Assembly (NCBI GenBank): GCA_964590005.1
Contig: CAZPVJ010000186.1
Span: 1 to 64,000 of the forward strand
From: CALJFL01 sp964590005
GTDB taxonomy: Bacteria > Pseudomonadota > Gammaproteobacteria > Pseudomonadales > Halieaceae
DNA: 64,000 bases
Direction of reading: 5' to 3'
Numbering within the stretch: position 1 is the first letter of the stretch; every line of letters begins with the position of its first letter. Positions 15,501 through 24,427 of the stretch are shown here, piece by piece. The notes under the pieces are model-generated. The model saw nothing but the letters and a program-made list of their open reading frames with translations, had not been told where the DNA came from and made no database searches. A program made the position numbers and the translations under genes.

Positions 15501-18185
15501 TTGGCCGCTGACGGCACCCATAGCTTTTACGATATCGAGCCTTTGCTACCGTTTATCGAGCGCGGCTATACGGTTCTAACCCCGAACCTTCGGCTTGCCC
15601 GTCGGGTCAGGAAGGAGTGGGACCGGCGAAAGCGGGCCGCCGGTGAGAGCTGCTGGCACACGCTGCCCGTCGAGTCACTCGACAATTGGTTGATGAACGC
15701 CTGGCAGTTGGCGGTAGAGCAGGGTGCTGTGCCACCAAGGCAAGTCCTCACCAGCGCGCAGCTAAATGAACTTTGGCTATGCGTAATAAGTGAAGTAGAT
15801 GGTGGTCTCAATCTATTACGCCCGTCAGCAGCCGCAGCACTCGCTCAACAGGCAAGGGATACGCTGTTGCGATGGCGGGTAGACCCGGGAGTTGAGGCGG
15901 TCAAACAAGTGTTCGAGCTGGATGATGATTGCCGGACCTTCCTGACCTGGCTACGGGCTTTTGAGGACCGCCTGCAGCAAAACGATCTAGCTACCCCGGC
16001 AGATTGTCAGCTGGAACTGCTTGAATCCCGGGCATTACCGGGGAACAGCAACATCGTGCTATTAGAAATCGACGACCTGCCGCCCCTGTCTGAGCAACTT
16101 ATCAAGCAGGCTTGCAATGATTTGCAAAGGCATGTGGCCAAGGGCCGCGGTGGTCAAATCCACCCCAGGGCCTTCTCCGACCAGCGCGCGGAACTTGCCG
16201 CCATGGCCGGCTGGGCTGCGGCAATTCACGGCAGGGAGCCAACTGCCACGGTCGGTCTTGTACTGCCGGATATGGCGCAAAGCCGGTATGCCATTGAATA
16301 CCTGTTGCGGCAGGAATTTGGTTGCCTTGGTAGCAATTACACGAGTTTGCCCGTGAACTTTTCCACGGGCATCCGTCTGCAACAGGCGCCCCTGATCAGA
16401 GATGCCTTCCGGGTCATCGAATTGGCGGGGCCCGAAATTCCCCTCGCCAGTTTTGTGGCTTTGCTCCAATCCCGGTATACCTCGATCAGGGGCAGTGATG
16501 ACAACCAGGTATCCCGCCTGGTTCACGCGCTTTACGATAACGGCCAGGTGACGTTACCCACGGCGGAATTGCGGTACCAGGTGACGGAGCGCAGTCCGGA
16601 GGGCCTGGAGCCGTTGATTGAATTGCTGATCGGCTTCGCCAGTCGCAGGGAACTGCGCCGGGATCAGTTTCCATCGGAATGGTTAGTACCGTTACACGAA
16701 GTACTGCAGGAGGCTGGCTGGCCCGGAACTGGGGGGCTGGACTCGCTTGAATACCAACAGCTGGAACAGTGGAACACGCTGCTAGAGGACTTCGCCGCTT
16801 TTGACACGATTTCCGGTCGCGTTTCGTTGGCCGGAGCCTTGTCCCTGCTGCGCCGCCTCAGTGCGGATCGCATTTCACAACCCAAAACCGCTGACAGTAA
16901 TGTTCAGGTGCTGGGAACACTGGAGGCCAACGGCCTGCAGTTTGACTACCTGTGGATAGCCGGAATGCAGGCCTCCGTCTGGCCCGCACCCACACGGGCC
17001 TGTCCGCTGCTACCCCTGTCCCTGCAGCGTCAACACGATATGCCTCACAGCAGTGCCGAACGCGAATGGCGATTTGCCTCCCGGATGATGGCTTCGTTCC
17101 AGCGTCATTGCGGGGAGTTGATCGCAAGCTACTCGGAGCAGGTAGACGGGGTACCCGAATTGCCCAGCGCATTACTGGGGCCACCCGAGCAAATCGCACC
17201 AGCCGCAGACGAGCGCATGGCAACGCCCTGGATGTCCGAGTGGGAGGCCGGTTCATTGCAGCAATTGCCAGACAACGAAGCCCGGCGCGTGGATGATCAG
17301 GAGATTGCGAACCTCAAGGGCGGTAGCAGCCTGGTGGAGAACCACGCGAGCTGTCCATTCAGGTCTTTTGCCCGCCATCGCCTCCTGGTTGAGCCGCTTG
17401 CCGAACCAGCGGCTGCACTGACCGCAGCCGAGCGTGGCTCAATGTTACACGAGGCCTTGTTCGTCTTGTGGGGCGACCTGGGTGGCAGTGCGGAGCTGGA
17501 AGCCCTTGACGTGACCTCACAAGCCCAGCTGTGCCAAAGAGCCTCTGCGGCGGGAATAAAGAAACTGGGCGTTGCCCGGCAACGGCAGGTGGGTCGGCAG
17601 TGCCTGGAGCTGGAAGAGCAGCGCCTACAGGCGCTATTGGATGAGTGGTTGGCGGTGGAGCGACAGCGTGAAGAGGGCTTTGTCGTGTCGGGAAGAGAGC
17701 AGGAAACATCCCTGGATCTCGATAGACTGACCCTCAGATTGCAGGTAGACAGGGTAGATGCCCTGGATGGGGGCGGACACGTCATCATCGACTACAAGTC
17801 CTCAGCCAGCAAGCTCGGCGACTGGGTAGGCGAGCGCCCGGCGAAGCCGCAACTGCTGCTCTATGGTGTAGCTGCGACGGACTCGCCCGTCGCCCTGTCT
17901 TTCGCGCAAGTCAGGGCCAGGGAGTGCAAATTCGTTGGCGCGGGTGAGCGGGGCGTGGCTCCCGGCATCAACCCCGATCTGGAAAAGGCTTTCAGAGGCA
18001 AAGAGCGCGCCAGTGACTGGTCAGCCCTTAATGTGGCCTGGCGTGAGCGACTAGAGAGTCTGGCCCGGTCTTTCCTGGCGGGCGAAGCCAGCGTCGATCC
18101 CTTGCGACCCGACAGCTGTACCTGGTGCGGCTTGCAGCCGCTTTGTCGCGTTGAGGTCGGACCCGCCGGAGAGACCTCCACATGA
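15501..18185 (+). CDS. AddB-like PD-(D/E)XK nuclease, probable DNA repair protein
   Basis: 894 residues. The N-terminal two thirds resemble an inactive helicase-like scaffold, as in AddB (TPNLRLARRVRKEWDRR, then LGTLEANGLQFDYLWIAGMQ). The C-terminus is a PD-(D/E)XK nuclease: IIDYKSS with Asp764 and Lys766, followed by KPQLLLYGVAA. An AddB-type 4Fe-4S cluster can be read from Cys618 (NHASCPFRSFARHRL) and Cys873, Cys876, Cys882 (DSCTWCGLQPLC). It matches the gammaproteobacterial family named 'probable DNA repair protein'. The start is TTG with GGAGA five bases upstream; no earlier ATG exists. It overlaps the helicase gene by ATGA, and the two proteins probably form one complex acting on double-strand ends. 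Confidence 0.88.
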   Translation: MAADGTHSFYDIEPLLPFIERGYTVLTPNLRLARRVRKEWDRRKRAAGESCWHTLPVESLDNWLMNAWQLAVEQGAVPPRQVLTSAQLNELWLCVISEVDGGLNLLRPSAAAALAQQARDTLLRWRVDPGVEAVKQVFELDDDCRTFLTWLRAFEDRLQQNDLATPADCQLELLESRALPGNSNIVLLEIDDLPPLSEQLIKQACNDLQRHVAKGRGGQIHPRAFSDQRAELAAMAGWAAAIHGREPTATVGLVLPDMAQSRYAIEYLLRQEFGCLGSNYTSLPVNFSTGIRLQQAPLIRDAFRVIELAGPEIPLASFVALLQSRYTSIRGSDDNQVSRLVHALYDNGQVTLPTAELRYQVTERSPEGLEPLIELLIGFASRRELRRDQFPSEWLVPLHEVLQEAGWPGTGGLDSLEYQQLEQWNTLLEDFAAFDTISGRVSLAGALSLLRRLSADRISQPKTADSNVQVLGTLEANGLQFDYLWIAGMQASVWPAPTRACPLLPLSLQRQHDMPHSSAEREWRFASRMMASFQRHCGELIASYSEQVDGVPELPSALLGPPEQIAPAADERMATPWMSEWEAGSLQQLPDNEARRVDDQEIANLKGGSSLVENHASCPFRSFARHRLLVEPLAEPAAALTAAERGSMLHEALFVLWGDLGGSAELEALDVTSQAQLCQRASAAGIKKLGVARQRQVGRQCLELEEQRLQALLDEWLAVERQREEGFVVSGREQETSLDLDRLTLRLQVDRVDALDGGGHVIIDYKSSASKLGDWVGERPAKPQLLLYGVAATDSPVALSFAQVRARECKFVGAGERGVAPGINPDLEKAFRGKERASDWSALNVAWRERLESLARSFLAGEASVDPLRPDSCTWCGLQPLCRVEVGPAGETST

Positions 18186-21100
18186 TCGCGGATGCTGATC
18201 AACGTGCCGCTGCGCTGGATACCCGGCAAAGTTTCTGTGTTGGCGCCCCCGCCGGCTCCGGTAAAACCGAGTTGTTAATACAGCGCTACCTGGCCCTGCT
18301 GGCAAGAGTGCAGAATCCCGAGCAAGTCCTGGCAATAACCTTTACCCGAAAGGCCGCTGCTGAAATGCGGGAGCGGATCGTGGCGGCGTTGATGGCAGCC
18401 AAAGAACGACAACCGTGCAAAGGGGATCACGAAATCACGACCCGAGCACTCGCCGATGCGGTCCTCGAGCATGACCAGACCCTGGGCTGGAACCTGCTCG
18501 ACAGTATTGTACGGGTCAACGTGAAGACCATAGATAGCTTCTGCGCCACGCTTACCCGGCAGATGCCTGTACTGAGCAGTTTTGGAGGCCAGGCAGCTGT
18601 GACAGAGGATGCGGGTGACCTCTACATAGAAGCCGTGCAGTCGCTATTTGCCGGGCTGGATTCCGACAGCCCCGCCATGGCTGATCTCAAGGCCTTGTTG
18701 TTGCACTTCGACAATAACTGGGAGCGAATGCAGGAACTGCTGGTTACGATGCTGGCCAGGCGGGACCAATGGCGAGACTACGTGGGCGTGCATCATACCC
18801 CCGATGAATCGGAGAGTTACCTTAGGCAGCTGGTGGACCAGGTGGTCGCCGAATCGCTAGAGGCGATTAAGCGAGACCTCGCTTCCTACGAAGGTGCGCT
18901 GGTGGAGCTACTGAATTACCAGGCGGCGAACATCGGGCTGGGGGAGCTCGACCAATTTCCAGTCCCGGTCGCCGCCGATTTACCGCTCTGGCGTCGGCTC
19001 AGGGACCTGTTGCTTACCGCAGGCGGAACCTGGCGAGCGGCGGTTGATGCCAGGATGGGATTTCCGGCCCAAGCAGGTGAGGCCAACCTGCGGCGTGACA
19101 CGCTCAAGGAGCTTATTGCTGAGCTGCGCGGTATCGAAGGGCTGGAAACACGCCTGGCGGAACTGAGCTATTTACCGGAAATTGGCGACGACAATCCGTC
19201 CTGGCAGTTGGTACTGCATCTCTCGCGTGTGCTGCCTTTGCTCGCTGCGAACCTGCTGGTGGTTTTTCAGCAGCAGGGCCTGGTCGATCACGGCCAGGTT
19301 GCGATGTCGGCGCTCGAGGCCCTGGGTGACGATGAGCGGCCGACAGATCTCGCGATGCGGCTGGATTACGCCATAGACCATATTCTCGTTGACGAATTTC
19401 AGGACACTGCAATCAACCAGTATGAACTCGTGCGCCGGCTCACGCGTGGCTGGCGAGAGTTTAACGAGTCTCAGCCAGATAATCCGAGAACGCTGTTTAT
19501 CGTGGGCGACGGAATGCAGTCGATTTATGGATTTCGAGATGCCAACGTCAGTCTTTTCCTGCAGGCTCGTGATCAGGGGTTCAACGGCCTGCGTCTGGCC
19601 TCACTGCAATTGACTTCCAACTTCCGCTCCCAGGCCGGACTGGTAGAGTGGGTTAACGAGACTTTCCAGAGCGCTTTTCCACAGGAGGACGATGTAGCCA
19701 GGGGCCGGATTGCCTTCAGCCCTGCGAGGGCCATAAAGTCCGCCACCGCGGCGCCACCGGTCTTGATGCAAAGCTTCGTTGGCGAAGATACGGTTGGCCA
19801 AGAAGCCGCCTACATTGCCGATCAGGTAGCGGATGGACTTACTAACACCGACTGTCATTCGATTGCGATTCTTGGGCGCACCCGCAACCAATTACAACCT
19901 GTTCTTGCAGCCCTGAGGGAGCGGGGTATCGCCTATGCCGCGCAGGATATTGATGTGCTGGCCGGTGCGCCGGTTATCGTGGACATGATGAACCTGTGTT
20001 GCGCGATGGCTAACCGATACGATCGCTTGTCGTGGTTGGCCGTGTTACGGGCACCCTGGTGCGGATTGCAACTTGACGATTTACTCGTCGTGGCGCGCTG
20101 GCAGGATGCCTCCAGGCACACTGTCGTAAAGGATTCAATGGCTGCTCCCGGCTTGATGAATGCCTTAAGCGACGAGGGGAAAAAGCGCTGCCTTCATGTA
20201 GTTAACGCGGTCGCCTGGGCTGACAGCCAGCGCGACCGACTGGCCCTGCGCGTCTGGATAGAGCAGCTTTGGTTGCGCCTTGGCGGTCCCTCCACCGTAG
20301 AACAGGATGGCGAGCTGGCCGATGCGGAGCAATTCTTCCGGCTGTTGGAGCGAGCTGACTGCGAGGGTCTCGGCCTGGATGTGCGCTGGCTTCGGGATCA
20401 GTTGGACCGGCTGTACGCGCACCCCGGGCCCAGCGACGCCAGGGTCCAGGTAATGACGCTGCACAAAGCCAAGGGACTAGAGTTCGACTGGGTGATCATT
20501 CCAGACCTGGCCAGGCAGGCTCGCAGTGATTCTCGAGACCTGCTCCTCTGGGATGAGAGAGCCAGTGATTCTGGTGAGCGTGAGTTTCTACTGGCAGCAG
20601 ATGATCACAGCGATAAAGCTGCCCCCAGCCTTTACAATTACCTGCGTGCTGAGCGCAAGCGCAAGGGCCTGCTGGAGAACACCCGGCTACTCTATGTGGG
20701 CGCAACCCGGGCCGTCGACCGGCTCGTATTGACCGCCCGTCTGGCTATGGACGAACGAAAAGGTGCGCCCAAAAAGCCCGGGGACAGTACTTTGCTGGCA
20801 TCTATCTGGCCGGTGTTTGAAGCGTCAACGGCGATTCTTGAGAGTACCAGCGAGCGCGCTACGGTGACGGGGGTCCATCGCTTGTCACGGGTCCGTGACA
20901 TTCCCGAGCCGCACATAGCAGCCACGCAGGCAGAGTCGGGAGGTGAGGCCGACAACGTGCCCCCAGCGAGGCATAATCGTGAGGAGCGTTTTGTGGGAAC
21001 CACGGTACATCGATTGCTTGAAGTACTGTCTCTGCAGACGGTCTTACCTGATAGCTGCGGCGAACGTGAGCGATCCCTTAGCCTGTTTACACTGCGGCAG

Positions 21101-21514
21101 CTGGGACTGTCTGGCGAGGGATTGGATCGTGCTCAGTCGCGAGTTCTGGACGCTGTGAACGCAGCGCTTGCTGACCGGGAGTGTGGTCGCTGGCTAATGT
21201 CATCCGAGCACCTCGATGCCAGTAGTGAGCTTGCGCTGACCCGGGTGGACGAGGCGGGTAATGTCGGCAACATCATTATCGATCGCACCTTCATCGATGC
21301 CGCCACCGGCGTGCGCTGGATTATCGATTACAAGACCAGTCGGCCCGCAACAGGAGAGGGACTGTCGGCATTCCTGGCCAGGGAGGAAGCGGCTTATCGC
21401 GACCAGTTAACGACCTACGCGACGGCCCTGCGGTCGCTGGGTAGGGAGACGATTAGAGCCGCTTTGTACTTTCCCGGTCTTGATTGCCTGCACACCGTCG
21501 AACTTTCGGCTTAA
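18182..21514 (+). CDS. UvrD/REP-family helicase-nuclease (AddA-like)
   Basis: 1110 residues with the full set of superfamily 1 helicase motifs: Walker A GAPAGSGKTELL (~21-32), LAITFTRKAAAEMRER (Ia), VDEFQDT (~404), FIVGDGMQSIYGFRD, LTSNFRSQ, VMTLHKAKGLEFDW and LLYVGATRAVDR. The C-terminal RecB-type nuclease has WIIDYKTSRPATG (Asp1049, Lys1051) and YRDQLTTYATAL. The protein should unwind and degrade DNA from double-strand ends for recombination, like AddA/RecB. It starts inside the stop of the AddB-like gene and ends overlapping the convergent next gene by four bases. No third (RecD-like) subunit is present, consistent with an AddAB layout. Confidence 0.92.
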   Translation: MIADADQRAAALDTRQSFCVGAPAGSGKTELLIQRYLALLARVQNPEQVLAITFTRKAAAEMRERIVAALMAAKERQPCKGDHEITTRALADAVLEHDQTLGWNLLDSIVRVNVKTIDSFCATLTRQMPVLSSFGGQAAVTEDAGDLYIEAVQSLFAGLDSDSPAMADLKALLLHFDNNWERMQELLVTMLARRDQWRDYVGVHHTPDESESYLRQLVDQVVAESLEAIKRDLASYEGALVELLNYQAANIGLGELDQFPVPVAADLPLWRRLRDLLLTAGGTWRAAVDARMGFPAQAGEANLRRDTLKELIAELRGIEGLETRLAELSYLPEIGDDNPSWQLVLHLSRVLPLLAANLLVVFQQQGLVDHGQVAMSALEALGDDERPTDLAMRLDYAIDHILVDEFQDTAINQYELVRRLTRGWREFNESQPDNPRTLFIVGDGMQSIYGFRDANVSLFLQARDQGFNGLRLASLQLTSNFRSQAGLVEWVNETFQSAFPQEDDVARGRIAFSPARAIKSATAAPPVLMQSFVGEDTVGQEAAYIADQVADGLTNTDCHSIAILGRTRNQLQPVLAALRERGIAYAAQDIDVLAGAPVIVDMMNLCCAMANRYDRLSWLAVLRAPWCGLQLDDLLVVARWQDASRHTVVKDSMAAPGLMNALSDEGKKRCLHVVNAVAWADSQRDRLALRVWIEQLWLRLGGPSTVEQDGELADAEQFFRLLERADCEGLGLDVRWLRDQLDRLYAHPGPSDARVQVMTLHKAKGLEFDWVIIPDLARQARSDSRDLLLWDERASDSGEREFLLAADDHSDKAAPSLYNYLRAERKRKGLLENTRLLYVGATRAVDRLVLTARLAMDERKGAPKKPGDSTLLASIWPVFEASTAILESTSERATVTGVHRLSRVRDIPEPHIAATQAESGGEADNVPPARHNREERFVGTTVHRLLEVLSLQTVLPDSCGERERSLSLFTLRQLGLSGEGLDRAQSRVLDAVNAALADRECGRWLMSSEHLDASSELALTRVDEAGNVGNIIIDRTFIDAATGVRWIIDYKTSRPATGEGLSAFLAREEAAYRDQLTTYATALRSLGRETIRAALYFPGLDCLHTVELSA

Positions 21515-22380
21515 TCGAATTTTGAAATGATGTCATCGGCGTAGCGCCGGATGCCATCCACCTTGTGTTCCAGCTTTTCAGAGTCGCCGTGGTAAAACGG
21601 CCAGGGCATAGTCAGGATATGCGTGACTCCCGCGTCCTCCAGGCGGCGGTAGCCATCCACGTCCCAGGCATCCGAGGGTGTGGCCATAACATCAAATGGC
21701 GCTGCCTCGCGGCCATAGTCTCGACGCCAGCTCTTGATTCGATCGATCGATGTGATGATTTCCTCGCTCGTTTGCAGATCGGTCACCCAGCCGTCACCGA
21801 GCCTAGCCGCTCTTTTCATCGCCGGATCCGAGATACCCCCGATCCAGATCGGGATGGGCTTACTCGGTGCGGGATTCATTTCCATTGCGTCAAACTGATA
21901 ATGATGGCCCTGGTATTCGACCATTTTCCCCGTCCACAGTAGTCGCATAATCTCGAGCATCTCGTCAGTCCGTTTGCCGCGTGTCGAGAAATCCTGTTGC
22001 ATGAGCTCGAACTCATCCCTGGACCAGCCAACCCCGAAGGCCGCAGTGACGCGATTTTGCGACACAATGGCCGCTGTGCTTATCGCCTTGGCAACGAGGT
22101 AGGGATTACGCATGGGCAATACAAATATATTGTTGGTAAACCGTAGTCGTTTGGTGATGGTGGCCAGCGCTCCGATCATGACCCACGGATCTGGCCAGTC
22201 GGTGAACGGCTGCCAGCGCCGGCTGCCGTCTTCGGTATACGGATAAGGCGTCTTGATTGTCTCGGGATTGACCACGTGATCAGAGAATGACATTGCGTGC
22301 CAGCCGTGTGTGTCGGCGATTGGCGCCAATTCAGTTAAATGCTCTACCGTGCTAAAAGAGGTGGATAGTATAAATTTCAA
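21511..22380 (-). CDS. Luciferase-like (LLM class) flavin-dependent oxidoreductase
   Basis: 289 residues with the TIM-barrel pattern of bacterial luciferase-like monooxygenases of the TIGR03619 (F420-dependent) type: LAPIADTHGWHAMSFSDHVV, IVSQNRVTAAFGVGWSRDEF, QDFSTRGKRTDEMLEIMRLL and PIPIWIGGISDPAMKRAARL. Close relatives use FMN or F420; the cofactor cannot be settled from sequence, and no F420 biosynthesis gene is in the window. The start codon is TTG with GGAGGA about seven bases upstream, a near-perfect ribosome binding site. It is divergent from the sirtuin gene. Substrate unknown. Confidence 0.82.
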   Translation of the reverse strand: MKFILSTSFSTVEHLTELAPIADTHGWHAMSFSDHVVNPETIKTPYPYTEDGSRRWQPFTDWPDPWVMIGALATITKRLRFTNNIFVLPMRNPYLVAKAISTAAIVSQNRVTAAFGVGWSRDEFELMQQDFSTRGKRTDEMLEIMRLLWTGKMVEYQGHHYQFDAMEMNPAPSKPIPIWIGGISDPAMKRAARLGDGWVTDLQTSEEIITSIDRIKSWRRDYGREAAPFDVMATPSDAWDVDGYRRLEDAGVTHILTMPWPFYHGDSEKLEHKVDGIRRYADDIISKFD

Positions 22381-22482
22381 AGGCCGTCCTCCGAGGCTTT
22401 ACCGATACAGGGCTATGATTGAAAATGCCCCGCAACAGGCCACTACTGTAGTGCCGCTGGGGATGAATCGCAGGGGAAATTC

Positions 22483-23211
22483 GTGCCTTACTTCAATGAC
22501 AGATACATCGATCAAATTGTCATACTGACCGGCGCCGGAATTTCTGCTGAGTCGGGGCTCGCGACTTTTCGTGATTCCGGTGGTTTGTGGGAAAACCACG
22601 ACCCCATGGAAATCGCCACGCCGGAAGCGTTTGCCCGCGACCCTGAACTGGTCTATCGATTCTATAACGAGCGCCGTGAGCAGCTGTTTTCAGCTGAACC
22701 TAATCGAGCCCACAGGGCCCTGGCACGTCTGCAGCGCGAGTTTGAAGGTGACGTTTATCTCGTCACCCAGAATGTGGATGACCTGCATGAGCGTGGTGGT
22801 AGCGCCCAGGTATGCCATATGCACGGTGAACTGCAGTCCATGAAGTGTACTGCCTGCAGTGAAGCAATGAGAGTAGAGACGGCCTATGACGGGGAGTCTG
22901 CCTGCCCCCTGTGCAACACGGCTGGAACCCTGCGACCAGATATCGTCTGGTTTGGGGAAATGCCTTATCGCATGGAGGAAATAGATGCGAAGCTTGCCAG
23001 TTGCGGCCTTTTTATCGCGGTGGGTACTTCTGGTGTTGTCTATCCGGCCGCCGGATTCGTGCGGGCGGCCCGTCACTATGGAGCGCTCTGCATCGAGGTA
23101 AATAAGGAGGCCAGCGATGTCGCAGGTTACTTTGATCAGCACCGTACCGGACCTGCAACTGCGCAAGTGGAGCGGCTCGTGGGCGAGATACTCGGATCAT
23201 CTGAACAATAG
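22483..23211 (+). CDS. cobB: NAD-dependent protein deacylase (sirtuin, CobB type)
   Basis: 242 residues with the sirtuin core: GAGISAESGLATFRD (NAD loop), TQNVDDLHERGGS and the catalytic His in CHMHGELQSMKC. Four zinc Cys appear as KCTACSE and CPLCNTAGTLRPDIVWFGE. FYNERRE carries the Tyr-x-x-Arg pair that in CobB and human SIRT5 recognises succinyl- and malonyl-lysine, so deacetylase and desuccinylase activity are both likely. It uses NAD to remove acyl groups from lysines and so tunes central metabolism (for example acetyl-CoA synthetase). The start is GTG with AGGGGA just upstream. Downstream it is followed by the RND adaptor gene after 65 bases. Confidence 0.94.
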   Translation: MPYFNDRYIDQIVILTGAGISAESGLATFRDSGGLWENHDPMEIATPEAFARDPELVYRFYNERREQLFSAEPNRAHRALARLQREFEGDVYLVTQNVDDLHERGGSAQVCHMHGELQSMKCTACSEAMRVETAYDGESACPLCNTAGTLRPDIVWFGEMPYRMEEIDAKLASCGLFIAVGTSGVVYPAAGFVRAARHYGALCIEVNKEASDVAGYFDQHRTGPATAQVERLVGEILGSSEQ

Positions 23212-23276
23212 CCGTGGCGTCACTATGACGCGCTCTCTATAATGGAGGGATAACAAATACCGCAGGATTGATGCTC

Positions 23277-24413
23277 ATGCCCAATACCCTAAGACTGCTT
23301 TTTGTCACCGCGGCTTTGACAGCTGCGCTTACTGCCTGTGGAAAAAAAGAAGAGTCGCTGGCGCCACCGGCGAGCAGGCCGGTCAAGATTTACACAGTGG
23401 ATGGCGGCGTTGCCCAGGCGGTGCGCCAGTTTCCCGCCAGGGTCGATGCCTCACAACGTGCCGAGATGTCCTTCCGGGTTAGCGGACAATTACAGGAAAT
23501 CGTGGTCCGAGAAGGCGATTTGGTGGAGGAGGGCGCGCTTATCGCCAGGCTGGACCCCACTGATTACCAGATCACACTGGATGATCGCAAAGCCACCTTT
23601 GACAACGCTGAGCGCAACTTTGTTAGGGGTAAGGAGCTGATAGTCGACGGTAACATCTCCCGCATTGATTATGACCGTATGGAGGCCGAATACCGTACCG
23701 CGGACGCTGCCCTGGCGCAGGCAGAAAAGGATCTTGAGTACACTGAAATGCGGGCGCCCTTCGCCGGCCGCATTGCACAGCGCTTAGTCGAGAATTTTGA
23801 GGAAGTCCTGGCCAAGCAAACCGTGTTCTATTTACAGGATACTGATTCTCTCGATGTGATCATCAACCTGCCGGAGTCACTTGTTCGCAGTGTCAGGGGT
23901 AATTCCAAAGTCGGGGACTTCGAGGAGCACGAAGCGACGCGGCGCGGATTGCCCGCCTGGGTGAGCTTCCAGGATAGGCCGGAGAGCGAATTCCCATTGG
24001 ACATAAAGGAAATCGCAACCAAGGCAGATGATCAAACGCAAACATACAGGGTGACCTTCACAATGGATTCACCTGACGACTTCACGGTCCTGCCAGGTAT
24101 GACAGCTTCGGTGGCGGTAGACTTTGCCGACGTGATTGTCAGTGATGGCTCGAAGTGGGTTCCTGTCCGCGCGGTGCAGGCTGATTCGGGCCTGGAGCCT
24201 CGCGTCTGGGTGCTCGATGCAGACGCCATGACCGTCAGCAGCAGGCCTGTGACAATAGGCCGAATGTCACAGGGACGCATCGAGATCACCGAGGGCTTGC
24301 AAGGTGGGGAGGAAATTATTGCGGTAGGTGCACCCTATCTGGCGGAGGGCATGCGAGTTACACGCATGGTTGATGCCGAGCAGGCTGTCCCCCGCGTTGA
24401 CGACCCGGCCTGA
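23277..24413 (+). CDS. RND efflux periplasmic adaptor lipoprotein
   Basis: 378 residues. A signal peptide with lipobox LTAC (Cys21) anchors it in the inner membrane. Then come the membrane fusion protein blocks: VDASQRAEMSFRVSGQLQEI, REGDLVEEGALIARLDPTDY (lipoyl half), a coiled hairpin around residues 95-150 and FAGRIAQRLVENFEEV. The beta-barrel and membrane-proximal domains follow. It should link the RND pump encoded 14 bases downstream to an outer-membrane channel (none in this window; probably a shared TolC-like protein). AGGA fits ATG 23277 best; ATG 23271 or TTG 23268 are alternatives. A TATAAT at 23238-23243 may be its -10, but no matching -35 is seen. Confidence 0.93.
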   Translation: MPNTLRLLFVTAALTAALTACGKKEESLAPPASRPVKIYTVDGGVAQAVRQFPARVDASQRAEMSFRVSGQLQEIVVREGDLVEEGALIARLDPTDYQITLDDRKATFDNAERNFVRGKELIVDGNISRIDYDRMEAEYRTADAALAQAEKDLEYTEMRAPFAGRIAQRLVENFEEVLAKQTVFYLQDTDSLDVIINLPESLVRSVRGNSKVGDFEEHEATRRGLPAWVSFQDRPESEFPLDIKEIATKADDQTQTYRVTFTMDSPDDFTVLPGMTASVAVDFADVIVSDGSKWVPVRAVQADSGLEPRVWVLDADAMTVSSRPVTIGRMSQGRIEITEGLQGGEEIIAVGAPYLAEGMRVTRMVDAEQAVPRVDDPA

Positions 24414-24427
24414 AGGAGCACCGACCA

